This document shows positions 55,538-64,000 of a stretch of 64,000 nucleotides of DNA, in pieces; the first letter of the stretch is position 1, and each line of letters opens with the position of its first letter. Origin of the DNA: Blautia faecis (GTDB lineage: Bacteria; Bacillota; Clostridia; Lachnospirales; Lachnospiraceae). Location: contig NZ_JAJCIA010000001.1 in the NCBI RefSeq assembly GCF_020554845.1, positions 161,305 through 225,304 on the forward strand, written 5' to 3'. A model generated the notes under the pieces. The model saw only the letters and a list, made by a program, of their open reading frames with translations. It did no database searches and was not told the DNA's origin. Both the position numbers and the translations under genes were made by a program.

Positions 55538-56419
55538 TTAAAATCTATGATTTCGATATTCCCGGGGACTGCATCCCTTTATTTTGGCAAAAACTTTGGA
55601 ATAATAATTGGGGTCTGAAAATCCAGCCTTGTCAGCCACCGCGCTGACAGGCTGGTCATCCTGCAAAAACTCCAGGCTGCGCTCGATCCGATATTCCTGC
55701 AAAAAGGCAAACAAGGTAGTATTCATATGACGTTTAAAAAGCCGGGTACATTCGCTTTCACACAGGTGGATGTGTCCGGCGATGTCATTTAAGGTGATCT
55801 TATTTTGATAATTTTCTTCTATGTAGGACAGAATCTTCTTGATTCGGTCGTATTCCAGAGAGTTTTCCCTGGAAGCCTGGGGTTCGTAGGTAATATGCTC
55901 CAGAAGAAGCCGCCACATGGATTGCAGGCAGATGGTAATGTCCAGCTCATAAAAATCCGGTTTCTTTTCATCCAGATCAATAATGCGGAGAAGATATTCG
56001 CGAAAAGGCTTGTGCCAGGGCTCACTCTGGTCGATACAGATGGCAGGGAGCATAGAATCCTGAATGACAGGATCTACATATTTGCTGTTGACAGTGCTTT
56101 GGAAAAATCCATAAATCAGCCTGGAATCAAAAGTTACAGGAATATAAGCGCAGTCCTTCTGATTTTCCATTGTGCCAGAGTGAAGGGCACCGGAGTTGTT
56201 AAATACAATATCTCCTTCTTTTAAGTGGTAAACCATATGGTTGACCTTGTAGCACATAGTGCCTTTTTGCACATAAGTAATCTCTATTTCCGGGTGCCAG
56301 TGCCACATAAAGGAACCAGACTCATATTCTGAAAGTTTCTGGTAGCTGACCAGGAATGGAAACTGTTCATTGCCGTGCTGTTTTAATTCTTTTTGAAACT
56401 GATTGGTTATGATCTGCAT
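55538..56419 (-). CDS. AraC-family transcriptional regulator with cupin sensor
   Basis: 293 residues from the ATG at 56419, which follows GGGAGGT; an upstream ATG at 56446 covers that SD. The N-terminal cupin (FMWHWHPEIEITYVQKG, LKEGDIVFNNSGALHSG) probably binds a sugar; the C-terminal double helix-turn-helix carries LNDIAGHIHLCESECTRLFKRH and SAVADKAGFSDPNYYSKVFAK. Divergent from galactokinase, so a role in controlling galK is likely but unproven. Confidence 0.9.
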   Translation of the reverse strand: MQIITNQFQKELKQHGNEQFPFLVSYQKLSEYESGSFMWHWHPEIEITYVQKGTMCYKVNHMVYHLKEGDIVFNNSGALHSGTMENQKDCAYIPVTFDSRLIYGFFQSTVNSKYVDPVIQDSMLPAICIDQSEPWHKPFREYLLRIIDLDEKKPDFYELDITICLQSMWRLLLEHITYEPQASRENSLEYDRIKKILSYIEENYQNKITLNDIAGHIHLCESECTRLFKRHMNTTLFAFLQEYRIERSLEFLQDDQPVSAVADKAGFSDPNYYSKVFAKIKGCSPREYRNHRF

Positions 56420-56725
56420 GCCAAACCTCCCGAGAAAAAATTTCATATCCTGTGGACTGTATAGAATTCCATATGTTCAAAAATAGAGAACTACAATAAA
56501 ACGCATAAATTTACCTGTATTATACATCTGTTAAAGATAAAAACGCAATATATTACTTGTTTTTCGCAAGTTATTTAAGGTAATGCAAAGGAAATGCATG
56601 TAAAATGAAATTAACTTGATGAGAGATCCGGATAAGCACAGATGAAGCGGAAAATATGCACTGAGGCAGCTGGAGTACAGAATGTAAAATTATAACAATA
56701 TTAACAAAAATAGGAGAATGAGACC
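56420..56725. other. Divergent control region araC-type gene / galK
   Basis: 306 AT-rich bases. ACTTGTTTTTCGCAAGT (about 56555-56571) is an inverted repeat and GCAAAGGAAATGC lies nearby, both possible regulator sites. No clear -35/-10 pair for galK could be chosen. Confidence 0.35.
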
Positions 56726-57961
56726 ATGAATTTACCAGAAAAAGCAAACCTTGAGAAAATCTATGGAGAGAACAGTGCCTGCGCAGCTCGTTTCCAGAAT
56801 CTAGCAGACAACTTTGCCAGAATCTACAAACATGACCATGCAGATTTCTTTACTTCCCCTGGAAGAACAGAAATCATCGGAAACCATGTTGACCACAACG
56901 GCGGCAAGGTAATCGCAGGAAGTATCAATCTGGATACCATCGGCGCAGCTGCACCGAATGGAACCAACGTGATCCACATTACAAGTGAAGGCTACAGAGA
57001 TGAGATCGTAGTTGATCTTGACAAGATCAGCAGAGCCAACTATCCGAAAGGAACCTTTGCCCTGGTTGCCGGTATGATGGAAGGTGCGAAGAAGAATGGC
57101 TTTCAGACAGCTGGTTTTGATGCCTATGTAAGCACCAACGTGATCGCAGCAGCAGGAGTAAGTTCCTCTGCATCCTTTGAAATGCTGATCTGCGTAATCA
57201 TCGATTACTTCTTTAACGACAGCAAGATGACTTACACAGACTATGCAAAGATTGGTCAGTACGCAGAGAACGTATACTGGGATAAAGCTTCCGGAATGAT
57301 GGATCAGATGGCATGTGCAGTTGGTGGTCCGGTTCTCTTCGACTTTGCAGACAGAAATGATCTGAAATACAGCAAGCTGGACTTCTCCTATGGAAAATTT
57401 GATCACAAACTGGTTATTGTAAACACCGGAAAAGGCCATGCAGATCTCAGCCAGGAGTACTCTGAGATTCCAGGTGAGATGAAAGCAGCAGCCAAGGTAC
57501 TTGGTGCAGAGCTTCTTCATGAGACTACTCTTGAAAATCTGCTTGCACATGTAAACGAGATTCAGGACGACAGAGCAATTCTCCGTTCCATTCACTTCTT
57601 TGAAGAGACTTCCCGTGTAGAACGGGCAGCAGAGGCAATTGGTAAGGCAGATTACGAGGAATTTTTGAAGCTGATGGATGAATCCGGAAGATCGTCCTGG
57701 GAACTGCTTCAGAACTGCTACTGCATGAAAGACTGCCACGAGCAGAAGATCCCGTTGGTTCTTGCTCTTACCCAGCTGTTCCTGAACAAGATCGGCGGCG
57801 GTATCTGCCGAGTACATGGCGGCGGATTTGCCGGTGTTATTGCAGCTGTTGTACCGGAAAATGAAATGGAGAATTATGTAGAATACATTTCCCAGTATGT
57901 TGGCAGAGAGAACGTTTATCCAATGGATATCCGCGCAATTGGAGCTGTTCACATTGGATAA
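56726..57961 (+). CDS. galK: Galactokinase
   Basis: 411 residues, GHMP kinase family. FFTSPGRTEIIGNHVDHNGG is the galactokinase signature, GVSSSASFEMLI the phosphate loop (GLSSSA type) and CRVHGGGFAGVIAA the C-terminal GHMP block. It makes galactose-1-phosphate in the Leloir pathway; galT and galE are not here. AGGAG precedes the ATG. Confidence 0.97.
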   Translation: MNLPEKANLEKIYGENSACAARFQNLADNFARIYKHDHADFFTSPGRTEIIGNHVDHNGGKVIAGSINLDTIGAAAPNGTNVIHITSEGYRDEIVVDLDKISRANYPKGTFALVAGMMEGAKKNGFQTAGFDAYVSTNVIAAAGVSSSASFEMLICVIIDYFFNDSKMTYTDYAKIGQYAENVYWDKASGMMDQMACAVGGPVLFDFADRNDLKYSKLDFSYGKFDHKLVIVNTGKGHADLSQEYSEIPGEMKAAAKVLGAELLHETTLENLLAHVNEIQDDRAILRSIHFFEETSRVERAAEAIGKADYEEFLKLMDESGRSSWELLQNCYCMKDCHEQKIPLVLALTQLFLNKIGGGICRVHGGGFAGVIAAVVPENEMENYVEYISQYVGRENVYPMDIRAIGAVHIG

Positions 57962-58175
57962 TGACAATATTCTGAGTTATCTGAACTAAAGGTGACCTTT
58001 TTCGCAGCAGCTTTTCGCTATGACAGCCAGTTTAGAACTTTTACAGTCTTTTTGTGTTACCGTATTTGCGTAATATATACATAAAGAATCTGGACATATT
58101 TCCTTCTGACGTGCTATATTGAGTCTATCACAGAATTTTCGGAAATAAAGGAAAATACGAAAGAAGGAGAATCAG

Positions 58176-59426
58176 ATGGAAAGATTGATTTTTCATGTTG
58201 ATGTGAACAGCGCTTTTCTTTCCTGGGAGGCAGCGAGCAGAGTAAAGGCAGGTGAGCCGGATCTGCGGGAAATTCCGTCTGCAGTAGGCGGTGATCCCAG
58301 GACACGTACCGGAATCATAGTTGCGAAATCCATTCCTGCCAAGAAATACGGAGTACAGACTGGTGAGCCCGTGGCAATGGCCCTTCGAAAATGCCCGAAT
58401 CTGGTAGTGGTACCTAGTGATTTTCGCCTTTACACGAAGAATTCCCAGGCATTTAAAGCAATTTGTAAATCTTATGCTCCTGCAATGGAATCCTTTTCTA
58501 TTGATGAGGTATTTCTGGACATGACTGGAACTTCCCTGATCTACCCGGATCCCATAGCAACAGCCTGTGAGATAAAGGATAAGATTTATCAGGAGCTTGG
58601 ATTTACAGTAAATGTGGGAATTTCCACCAATAAGCTGCTGGCGAAAATGGCCTCGGACTTCGAGAAGCCAAATAAAGTGCACACCCTTTTCCCGGAAGAA
58701 ATTCCGGCAAAAATGTGGCCTCTTCCCATCAGAGATCTGTTATTTCTGGGAAAAGCTTCGGAAAAGAAGCTGGTTGATTTCGGTATCCGCACCATAGGGG
58801 AACTGGCTCGGGAAAGGGAGTCCACTATTCAGACACTTCTGGGAGAAAAGACCGGACATCAGCTCTTCCAGTACGCCAGAGGCATTGACAATTCTCCGGT
58901 TTTGGAAGTGCCTGAGGAGAGTAAAGGCTTCAGCGTGGAGAAGACTTTCAATGATGATATTGTATCTATGGAGCAGATCCAGCCTATTTTATTGGAGCAA
59001 TGCGATGTGGTAGCCACCAGAATGAGGCGGAAAGGAAAGAAATGTACCTGTATTTCTGTCACCTTCCGCACTCTGGATTTTAAGAATCGTTCCCATCAGA
59101 TGAAGCTTGGAAGCGCTACGGATGTAACTGATGAAGTCTACGCAAATGCCAGAAAACTGTTCGCAGAGTTCTGGAAGGGGCAGCCATTACGTCTGATCGG
59201 AGTGGCACTCACCGGACTTACTGAGGACGGATTCGAACAGATGTCCCTGTTTGAGGACTGTGCGAAAAAGGAACAGCGCCAGAAGCTGGATGCAGCGATG
59301 GATGCCATCCGCATGAAATTTGGAAACGACAAGATCACCCGGGCCAGCATTATGAACAGCAATGCAGGAATCGGGCGAAAAGCCAAGGCGCAGATGGAAA
59401 ACGAAGAAAATGGAAAAGGATTCTAA
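58176..59426 (+). CDS. dinB: DNA polymerase IV (Y-family)
   Basis: 416 residues. HVDVNSAFLSWEA holds the first catalytic Asp, SFSIDEVFLDMT the Asp-Glu pair, TVNVGISTNKLLAKMASD the palm, and the little-finger domain follows. The tail CKKEQRQKL..QMSLFED contains QMSLF, a beta-clamp-binding motif. It performs error-prone lesion bypass. GAAGGAG precedes the ATG. I found no LexA box in the upstream 214 bases. Confidence 0.95.
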   Translation: MERLIFHVDVNSAFLSWEAASRVKAGEPDLREIPSAVGGDPRTRTGIIVAKSIPAKKYGVQTGEPVAMALRKCPNLVVVPSDFRLYTKNSQAFKAICKSYAPAMESFSIDEVFLDMTGTSLIYPDPIATACEIKDKIYQELGFTVNVGISTNKLLAKMASDFEKPNKVHTLFPEEIPAKMWPLPIRDLLFLGKASEKKLVDFGIRTIGELARERESTIQTLLGEKTGHQLFQYARGIDNSPVLEVPEESKGFSVEKTFNDDIVSMEQIQPILLEQCDVVATRMRRKGKKCTCISVTFRTLDFKNRSHQMKLGSATDVTDEVYANARKLFAEFWKGQPLRLIGVALTGLTEDGFEQMSLFEDCAKKEQRQKLDAAMDAIRMKFGNDKITRASIMNSNAGIGRKAKAQMENEENGKGF

Positions 59427-59439
59427 AAGAAATAGAAAA

Positions 59440-59488
59440 GAGAACATTGTCATTTCCTTTGCAGGGAAATGCAATGTTCTTTTTTTGC
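59440..59488 (+). terminator. Terminator of dinB
   Basis: AGAACATTGTCATTTCC pairs with GGAAATGCAATGTTCT almost perfectly, then TTTTTTT. Confidence 0.9.
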
Positions 59489-59536
59489 ACAGGAAACACT
59501 GTTTTGTTCCTTATGTGAAAAAATGTAAAAAACCAC

Positions 59537-59565
59537 TTGACGAAAATGCAATTCTAGTGTACTAT
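59537..59565 (+). promoter_or_regulatory. Promoter and possible operator of the GntR-ABC operon
   Basis: TTGACG (59537-59542), 17-base spacer, TACTAT (59560-59565). The -10 is embedded in AGTGTACTATACAGCT, where TGTA and TACA arms surround CTA, as expected for an operator of a YtrA-type repressor that controls its own operon. Confidence 0.6.
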
Positions 59566-59600
59566 ACAGCTATGACAGTGATACAGAAAGAGAGGTAACC

Positions 59601-59957
59601 ATGGAATATAATTCATCGCTGCCAATTTATCTCCAGGCAGCAAATTCTATAAAGCGGGATATTGTAACAGGTAAGCTGTCTCCTGGTGCGAAGCTTCCAT
59701 CTGTGCGGGATCTGGCGGTAGAATATACCATTAATCCCAATACGGTCAGCCGCGTATATAAAGAATTGGAGATGGAAGGCGTCTGCTTTACCAGACGCGG
59801 GATGGGAACCTTCGTGACAGAAGATCCGGAAAGAGTGCAGCAGCTGAAGGAAGAGATGGCAGGAGCCCTGATCCGGGAATTCCTGGAAGGAATGGAGCAG
59901 CTTGGTTTTTCCAGAGCTCAGGCAATCGGACTTCTGGAGAAAGAACAGTCGGAATGA
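59601..59957 (+). CDS. GntR-family repressor, YtrA subgroup
   Basis: 118 residues: a winged helix (LPIYLQAANSIKRDIVTGKL, then PSVRDLAVEYTINPNTVSRV) plus a short helical tail, with no large effector domain. This is the YtrA pattern, in which the repressor is co-transcribed with an ABC transporter that responds to wall stress or peptide antibiotics. The ABC genes follow directly. Confidence 0.93.
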   Translation: MEYNSSLPIYLQAANSIKRDIVTGKLSPGAKLPSVRDLAVEYTINPNTVSRVYKELEMEGVCFTRRGMGTFVTEDPERVQQLKEEMAGALIREFLEGMEQLGFSRAQAIGLLEKEQSE

Positions 59958-59972
59958 CGAGGAGTGTAAAAA

Positions 59973-60683
59973 ATGATCTTAGAGAGCAGAGAAGTAACGA
60001 AGAAATACGGCAGTAAGACTGCTGTGAATCAGGTATCTTTACAATTGGAGCCAGGCCTTGTATACGCCATGCTTGGCCCCAATGGAAGCGGCAAGACCAC
60101 CTGGATGAAAATGGTAGCAGGACTTGTAAAGCCTACCAACGGTGAGATCCTTTATCAGGGAACTCCCATTGGAAAAGAGAGTAAAAAAGAAATTGCTTAT
60201 ATGTCCACGGAGCCTTATTTCTACAACTGGATGACAGTTTCAGATGTGGGAAAATATTATGAGGACTTTTTCGAAGATTTTTCCATGGAGAAATACAGAC
60301 AGATGATTTCCCGAATGGAGCTTACAGAGGACATGAAAGCGAAGAAGCTGTCCTCTGGTATGATGGCCAAGCTGAAAATTGCAGTTACCATGGCAAGGGA
60401 GGCCAGGCTGTACTTGCTTGACGAACCGTTGAACGGCATTGACCTTCTTGCAAGAGACCAGATCATGAAGAGCATTCTGGAAGCCATAGATCCAGATGTG
60501 ACACTGGTAGTTTCCAGTCATCTCGTAGACGAACTGGAACGTGTAGCAGATGCAGCCATTTTTATGAAAGATGGTATTTTGGCAAATCAGTGCATGGTAG
60601 AGGAGCTTCGGATTAATCAACACAAATCCGTAGTGGATCTATACCGTGAAATCTATGGACATGGAGGAGAAGAAGTATGTTAA
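59973..60683 (+). CDS. ABC transporter ATPase of the GntR operon
   Basis: 236 residues. Walker A GPNGSGKTTWMK, signature KLSSGMMAKLKIA (LSSGM in place of LSGGQ), Walker B LYLLDEPLNGID, and the H-loop VVSSHLVDELE. The degenerate signature is common in YtrB-like subunits. It powers the membrane partner encoded next, which overlaps its end by 7 bases. GAGGAG precedes the ATG. Confidence 0.93.
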   Translation: MILESREVTKKYGSKTAVNQVSLQLEPGLVYAMLGPNGSGKTTWMKMVAGLVKPTNGEILYQGTPIGKESKKEIAYMSTEPYFYNWMTVSDVGKYYEDFFEDFSMEKYRQMISRMELTEDMKAKKLSSGMMAKLKIAVTMAREARLYLLDEPLNGIDLLARDQIMKSILEAIDPDVTLVVSSHLVDELERVADAAIFMKDGILANQCMVEELRINQHKSVVDLYREIYGHGGEEVC

Positions 60684-61417
60684 AGTTGATGAAATATGAG
60701 CTTCGGAAAACCGCATTTTCCAAACTGGTTCTGTTGGTGATCACAGCAGTTGCAGAAATTGCATTTTTAATAGGTGTATTTTGGAAAAAGGATAATATTC
60801 TGGCAATGGGAATTATTTTCCTGGTCATGTGTACAATATTTGGTGTTATCTACATTGGTATAGAGAGTGTAAATGTTCTCCATCGTGACCTGAATACCAA
60901 ACAGAGTTATATGTTATTTCTCACACCAAAGAGCAGTTATCAGATTCTGGGAGCCAAGATCCTGGAAAATGGAATTTCCATTATCATGGCAGGCGCATTT
61001 TTTGCAGCGCTGGCAGCCATTGATGTGACAGTTGCAACTCTTTACATTGGCGGTCTGAAAGAGATGATCAATCTGGTGAGTTCCTTTATGGAAGTAAACT
61101 GGTCCGTGACTTTTACTCCGGCAGAAGCAGCTTTCTATTTCTTTGGTCTTCTGGCAAGCTGGATCGTCTTCATTGTGAATGCTGACCTGTCCGTGATCTT
61201 ATCCGCCAGTGTCCTTGCAGGCAAAAAAGGCAGCGGCATCGCCGGCTTCCTTATCTTCCTGGTAATATCTTCTGTTATTGGAAAGCTGCTGGATCTCATT
61301 CCGGTTCTGAAAAGTATGGAACTTACTTTTGTCCTGTATATTGCAGCATCATTTGCCATTGCGGCAGTGCTGTATGTAATCAGCGGCTGGATCATGGAGA
61401 AGAAGCTGAGCGTATAA
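60677..61417 (+). CDS. ABC transporter membrane subunit of the GntR operon
   Basis: 246 residues with six membrane helices (KLVLLVITAVAEIAFLIGVF; LAMGIIFLVMCTIFGVIYIG; ISIIMAGAFFAALAAI; YFFGLLASWIVFIV; GIAGFLIFLVISSVIG; YIAASFAIAAVLYVISG). It resembles ABC-2 type permeases. With the ATPase it should export or sense a wall-active compound; the substrate is not known. It overlaps the ATPase gene. Confidence 0.88.
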   Translation: MLKLMKYELRKTAFSKLVLLVITAVAEIAFLIGVFWKKDNILAMGIIFLVMCTIFGVIYIGIESVNVLHRDLNTKQSYMLFLTPKSSYQILGAKILENGISIIMAGAFFAALAAIDVTVATLYIGGLKEMINLVSSFMEVNWSVTFTPAEAAFYFFGLLASWIVFIVNADLSVILSASVLAGKKGSGIAGFLIFLVISSVIGKLLDLIPVLKSMELTFVLYIAASFAIAAVLYVISGWIMEKKLSV

Positions 61418-61469
61418 TAGAAAACGCAGGATCAGAAGGTTAGAGCGTCAAAAAAGATCTATTTCAAAA

Positions 61470-61522
61470 CAGGGCATTACCTGCTTCTCGTTGAGGAGTA
61501 AGTAATACCCTGTATTTTTTTA
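61470..61522 (+). terminator. Terminator of the GntR-ABC operon
   Basis: CAGGGCATTAC and GTAATACCCTG (one G-U pair) around CTGCTTCTCGTTGAGGAGTA, followed by TATTTTTTT. TAGAGCGTCAAAAAA just before it (61441) is similar to the dispersed repeat end. Confidence 0.8.
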
Positions 61523-61543
61523 CTTAATCAGGCGTTTTTTGAA

Positions 61544-61777
61544 TTAGTACTGACCACTCTGGCCGCTCTGTCCTGCGGACATGGATCTTTCCTGCGCCTC
61601 GATCATCTTTTTAACCATATAACCACCTACACTACCATTCTGCTTGGAAGTAAGGTTTCCGTTGTATCCGTCTGTAAGCGGCACACCCAGCTCATTTGCA
61701 ACCTCAAATTTGAAACGATTTAATGCGCCCTTTGCTTCTGGTACAGCTGCTTTGTTAGAAGAAGTATTGTTTGACAT
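61544..61777 (-). CDS. Small acid-soluble spore protein, alpha/beta type
   Basis: 77 residues. FKFEVANELGVPL and GYNGNLTSKQNGSVGGYMVKK are the two SASP signatures, including the Glu-Val germination protease site; the tail is SMSAGQSGQSGQY. It coats spore DNA and is degraded at germination. Of two close ATGs the second (61777) is better placed, 9 bases after AAGGAGG. Only forespore expression is expected (sigma-G), though I could not define the promoter. Confidence 0.95.
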   Translation of the reverse strand: MSNNTSSNKAAVPEAKGALNRFKFEVANELGVPLTDGYNGNLTSKQNGSVGGYMVKKMIEAQERSMSAGQSGQSGQY

Positions 61778-62013
61778 AATCATTTTCCTCCTTGGTTAAT
61801 TGTTGTTTTGTTTGATGTTACATTGCTAGTATGTACTCTGACAATGAAAATACACTGGGAATAAATGGGGTGATCAAAAAAAGACAACAAAAATAAATAT
61901 GCCGGACAGCAAAATGTTTTAACTTGACGCTACATTCTCAGTGTAGAAATTCTTATATTGGGAGCATATCTTATTACAGGAACAAAAAATTGCATACACA
62001 AAAATAGAGATAG

Positions 62014-62739
62014 GAAGCGAGACTTCGTACTTATAATATGAAATCTCCCTATCCTGAAGAATTTAACAGGCAGGCCATTGGACTTACTGCCAGCCTGCAT
62101 TTTGCACCGACCCAGAAAGCAGCGGATGCACTGCTGAAAGAGGGTAAGGATCCAGAGCAGATTTTTGTCACAGGAAATACTGGAATTGATGCTTTGCACT
62201 ATACGGTGCGAAATGATTTTTATCACCTGGAAACAGAATGGGCAAAAGGCAGCAGACTGATTGCTGTGACAGCACACAGAAGGGAAAATCTGGGAGAACC
62301 CATGCGTGATATGTTCCGGGCTATACGCAGGATCGTGGAGGAATTTACAGATGTGAAGGTTATTTATCCTGTACATTTGAATCCGCAGGTCAGAAAAATC
62401 GCAGATGAGGAATTCGGTGGATGTGATAGAATACACCTGATCGAACCACTGGATGTGGTAGAATTTCATAACCTGATGAAAGCCAGTTATCTGATCATGA
62501 CTGATAGTGGCGGAATTCAGGAAGAAGCTCCGGCATTGGGAAAACCTGTGCTGGTCATGCGAGATACAACAGAACGTCCGGAAGGTGTGGAAGCAGGAAC
62601 CTTAAAGCTTGCAGGCACGAAAATGGAGGATATTTACAGAGAATGCAGGCAGCTTCTTACAGAACCTGAGAAAAGAAATAGATGCCCGGCAGAAATGGCT
62701 GGAAACAGTCTTGACCGGAGAAAAAAAGTGGATTCTTGA
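62014..62739 (+). pseudogene. wecB: 5'-truncated UDP-GlcNAc 2-epimerase (WecB/MnaA) fragment
   Basis: WecB is normally about 375 residues. Here text homologous to it begins at EARLRTYNMKSPYPEEFNRQ (62014), right after an in-frame TAG at 62011, so the conserved VEAGLRTYN block lies upstream of the first ATG (62038) and the N-terminal 115 or so residues are missing. AVTAHRRENLGEPMRDMFRA and MTDSGGIQEEAPALGKPVLV are intact. Near 62665 the match ends and the frame runs on as unrelated residues to 62739. It therefore lacks its N-terminal Rossmann half and its C-terminus: the product cannot be active. Confidence 0.85.
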
Positions 62740-63493
62740 AAATCAGGGGCCTGAGGGTGAATTTTACATGAATGGAAGTAAAGCCGGAGATGTTAATCCA
62801 TACTTTGCATGTATGGCTGCACTGGGGCTTCTGGCAGAAACAAAGAACTGCCCCATTACTGAAACAGAGAAAAAAGCTGTTGGCAGGTATCTGGACTGGC
62901 ATACCGGGATTTTGCTGGAAACAGATGGAAAAATGGGAATCTACAGGAAAAAGAGTGGGAAACTTATTTATAAAGAAAAGGCTGATTCCGAAGACGGGTA
63001 TCTTGGTATGTATCTTTTTCTTATGGGAAAATATCTGGAAAAGACAGAAAGTACAGACCTGCCGGAATACTGGAAAAAGGGAATCAGCCTTGCATTAAAA
63101 AAGATTCAAAGCCTGATGCAGGATGGAATTACACAGGTCTCAGAAGAAAATACAACAGTTTATCTGATGGATAATCTGGAAGTATGGAAAGGCCTGTACG
63201 AATTAGAACATGCAGGACTAAAGGATGTGCAGGCAATCCGTGAAATGCGTAATAAGCTACAGGCACAGATAGAAAAGCTATTCTGGGATGATGCAAATCA
63301 AAGATGGAGAATTATTGAAAACAGTGATCTGTATCACCAGAAAGAATTTTATCCGGATGGAGTTGCTCAGATTTATCCGCTGATTTATGAATTTCCGGTA
63401 AAAGAGAAGAAAAAGCAAAAGATATTATATAAGCAGTTTACGGAAAGGTTTCAGTGGCAGAAGCTGAATAAAAAAAGAAATGGCTTTTTGTAA
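62666..63493 (+). pseudogene. Fragment of an alpha-toroid (six-hairpin glycosidase-like) protein joined to the wecB fragment
   Basis: In the +1 frame to wecB, protein-like text starts near 62666 (LRKEIDARQKWLETVLTGEK) and runs to 63493. Helical pairs with DVNPYFACMAALGLLAET, YLGMYLFLMGKYLEK, LEVWKGLYELEHAGLKD and FYPDGVAQIYPLIYEFP fit an alpha/alpha-toroid such as glycosidases of extracellular polysaccharide loci. No start codon or SD of its own lies at the join, and the end (KLNKKRNGFL) looks premature. I cannot name the family; the frame could be read from 62609 but those residues come from wecB. Confidence 0.55.
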
Positions 63494-63824
63494 ATTGCTG
63501 CAGAATATTAAATATGTACTCTTTAGACAATGACTTCAATTGTCCAGAAAAAAATCAAAGCATTGTTGAAAAAATTCTATTGTTACATGATTACGTAAAT
63601 GATATACTTAAGTACAAGAAAACCGTGTGAAATTACAGCTTGCTTTTTGCACGGTTTCCTTTAAATTAGATAGTTGGTTTTGTCTAACACGATAAAAATA
63701 TGACAAATTATAGAATAATAGATATTAGGGAATATAATCAACAAGCTATAGAATAAATACTATATCGCTGAAGATAATTACTTTTGCCAATAAATTTTTT
63801 CGAGCATATATGAAAGGAAATTTT
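63494..63824. other. AT-rich gap before the ZIP transporter
   Basis: 331 bases. AAACCGTG...CACGGTTT (63619-63656) forms a hairpin followed by a weak T-rich stretch and may be a terminator. A GAAAGGAAA Shine-Dalgarno lies at the end. Otherwise nothing recognised. Confidence 0.4.
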
Positions 63825-64000
63825 ATGCTAATAAATATTTTTGAAGGTATACTGATTCCATTTGTTGGAACAACGCTAGGTGCAGCATGCGTGTTTTTTA
63901 TGAGAAAAACATTTAGCAAGTCAGTGCAACGTGCACTTGCAGGGGTTGCAGCAGGTATAATGGTTGCTGCTTCAATCTGGAGTCTTCTGATTCCGGCAAT
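63825..64000 (+). CDS. ZIP-family metal transporter, N-terminal part (cut by window edge)
   Basis: The first 58 codons are visible: MLINIFEGILIPFVGTTLGA, a Lys/Arg loop (FFMRKTFSKSVQ) and LAGVAAGIMVAASIWSLLIP. This is the start of the GufA-type ZIP family (zinc and other divalent cations), where the second helix carries ALxGFAAGxMLAAS. The 3' end lies outside the window. AAAGGAAA lies 6 bases before the ATG. Confidence 0.85.
   Translation, partial: MLINIFEGILIPFVGTTLGAACVFFMRKTFSKSVQRALAGVAAGIMVAASIWSLLIPA

Noticed and set aside
56801..57967. A 388-codon frame on the minus strand opposite galK
   Set aside because: It lies wholly inside galK, is Cys/His-rich low-likelihood protein text, has no SD and no family signature. 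It is an antisense shadow of codon bias.
57962..58175. LexA box ahead of dinB
   Set aside because: No match to the Gram-positive CGAAC-N4-GTTCG type site in the 214 upstream bases.

Overview
The window looks like chromosome from a low-to-mid GC, spore-forming, anaerobic Firmicute, most likely Lachnospiraceae (Blautia-like; inference). Supporting signs are an alpha/beta SASP, yqfC/yqfD sporulation genes, a SpoIIIE/FtsK translocase, Rex, an NfnAB-type transhydrogenase, a Re-type citrate synthase candidate next to NADP-isocitrate dehydrogenase, secreted proteins with wall-binding repeats, and frequent TTG starts with strong Shine-Dalgarno sites. I saw no rRNA, tRNA, CRISPR array, phage or transposase.

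Layout. 1-8.4 kb is a surface island: three secreted transglutaminase-like proteins (the first cut by the window edge), a wall-repeat protein without that domain and an acidic Tyr/Asp-rich protein surround a dlt-like operon (MBOAT, SGNH-like protein, adenylating ligase, acyl carrier protein). The ligase lacks the Asp that binds the amino group of D-Ala in DltA, so the cargo may not be an amino acid. 8.4-10.9 kb is worn accessory DNA: a frameshifted DUF262/ParB-like remnant, an amino acid permease and a serine hydrolase fragment missing both ends. 11-19.6 kb holds enolase, a purine permease, a CLC antiporter, a subtilase and the citrate synthase/IDH pair. 19.7-31.4 kb holds an ABC-F protein, rex, nnrE/D, alr, a MazF toxin without antitoxin, a CNNM-type protein, yebC, a ClpP-like protease and nfnAB.

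31.8-48.3 kb is mainly core: uppP, ftsK, rlmH, an aminotransferase, an internally deleted mscL, a dus gene, yqfC-yqfD-phoH-ybeY, a DUF3048 protein and proB-DUF896-fthC-proA. 48.4-55.3 kb holds a sortase-type surface protein, an M14 carboxypeptidase homologue whose zinc ligands are all replaced, a MATE pump, and an orphan microcompartment locus (two EutS-type shell proteins plus EutP). 55.5-64 kb holds an AraC regulator divergent from galK, dinB, a GntR/ABC operon, a SASP, a wecB fragment fused out of frame to part of another protein, and the start of a ZIP transporter.

An unnamed palindromic repeat (end sequence TAGAGCGTGTTTGAAAAA) recurs between genes and supplies the stop codon of yqfC. A separate ~220-bp MITE-like element lies downstream of ftsK. 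Two Rho-independent terminators carry the next gene's Shine-Dalgarno sequence in their 3' arm.
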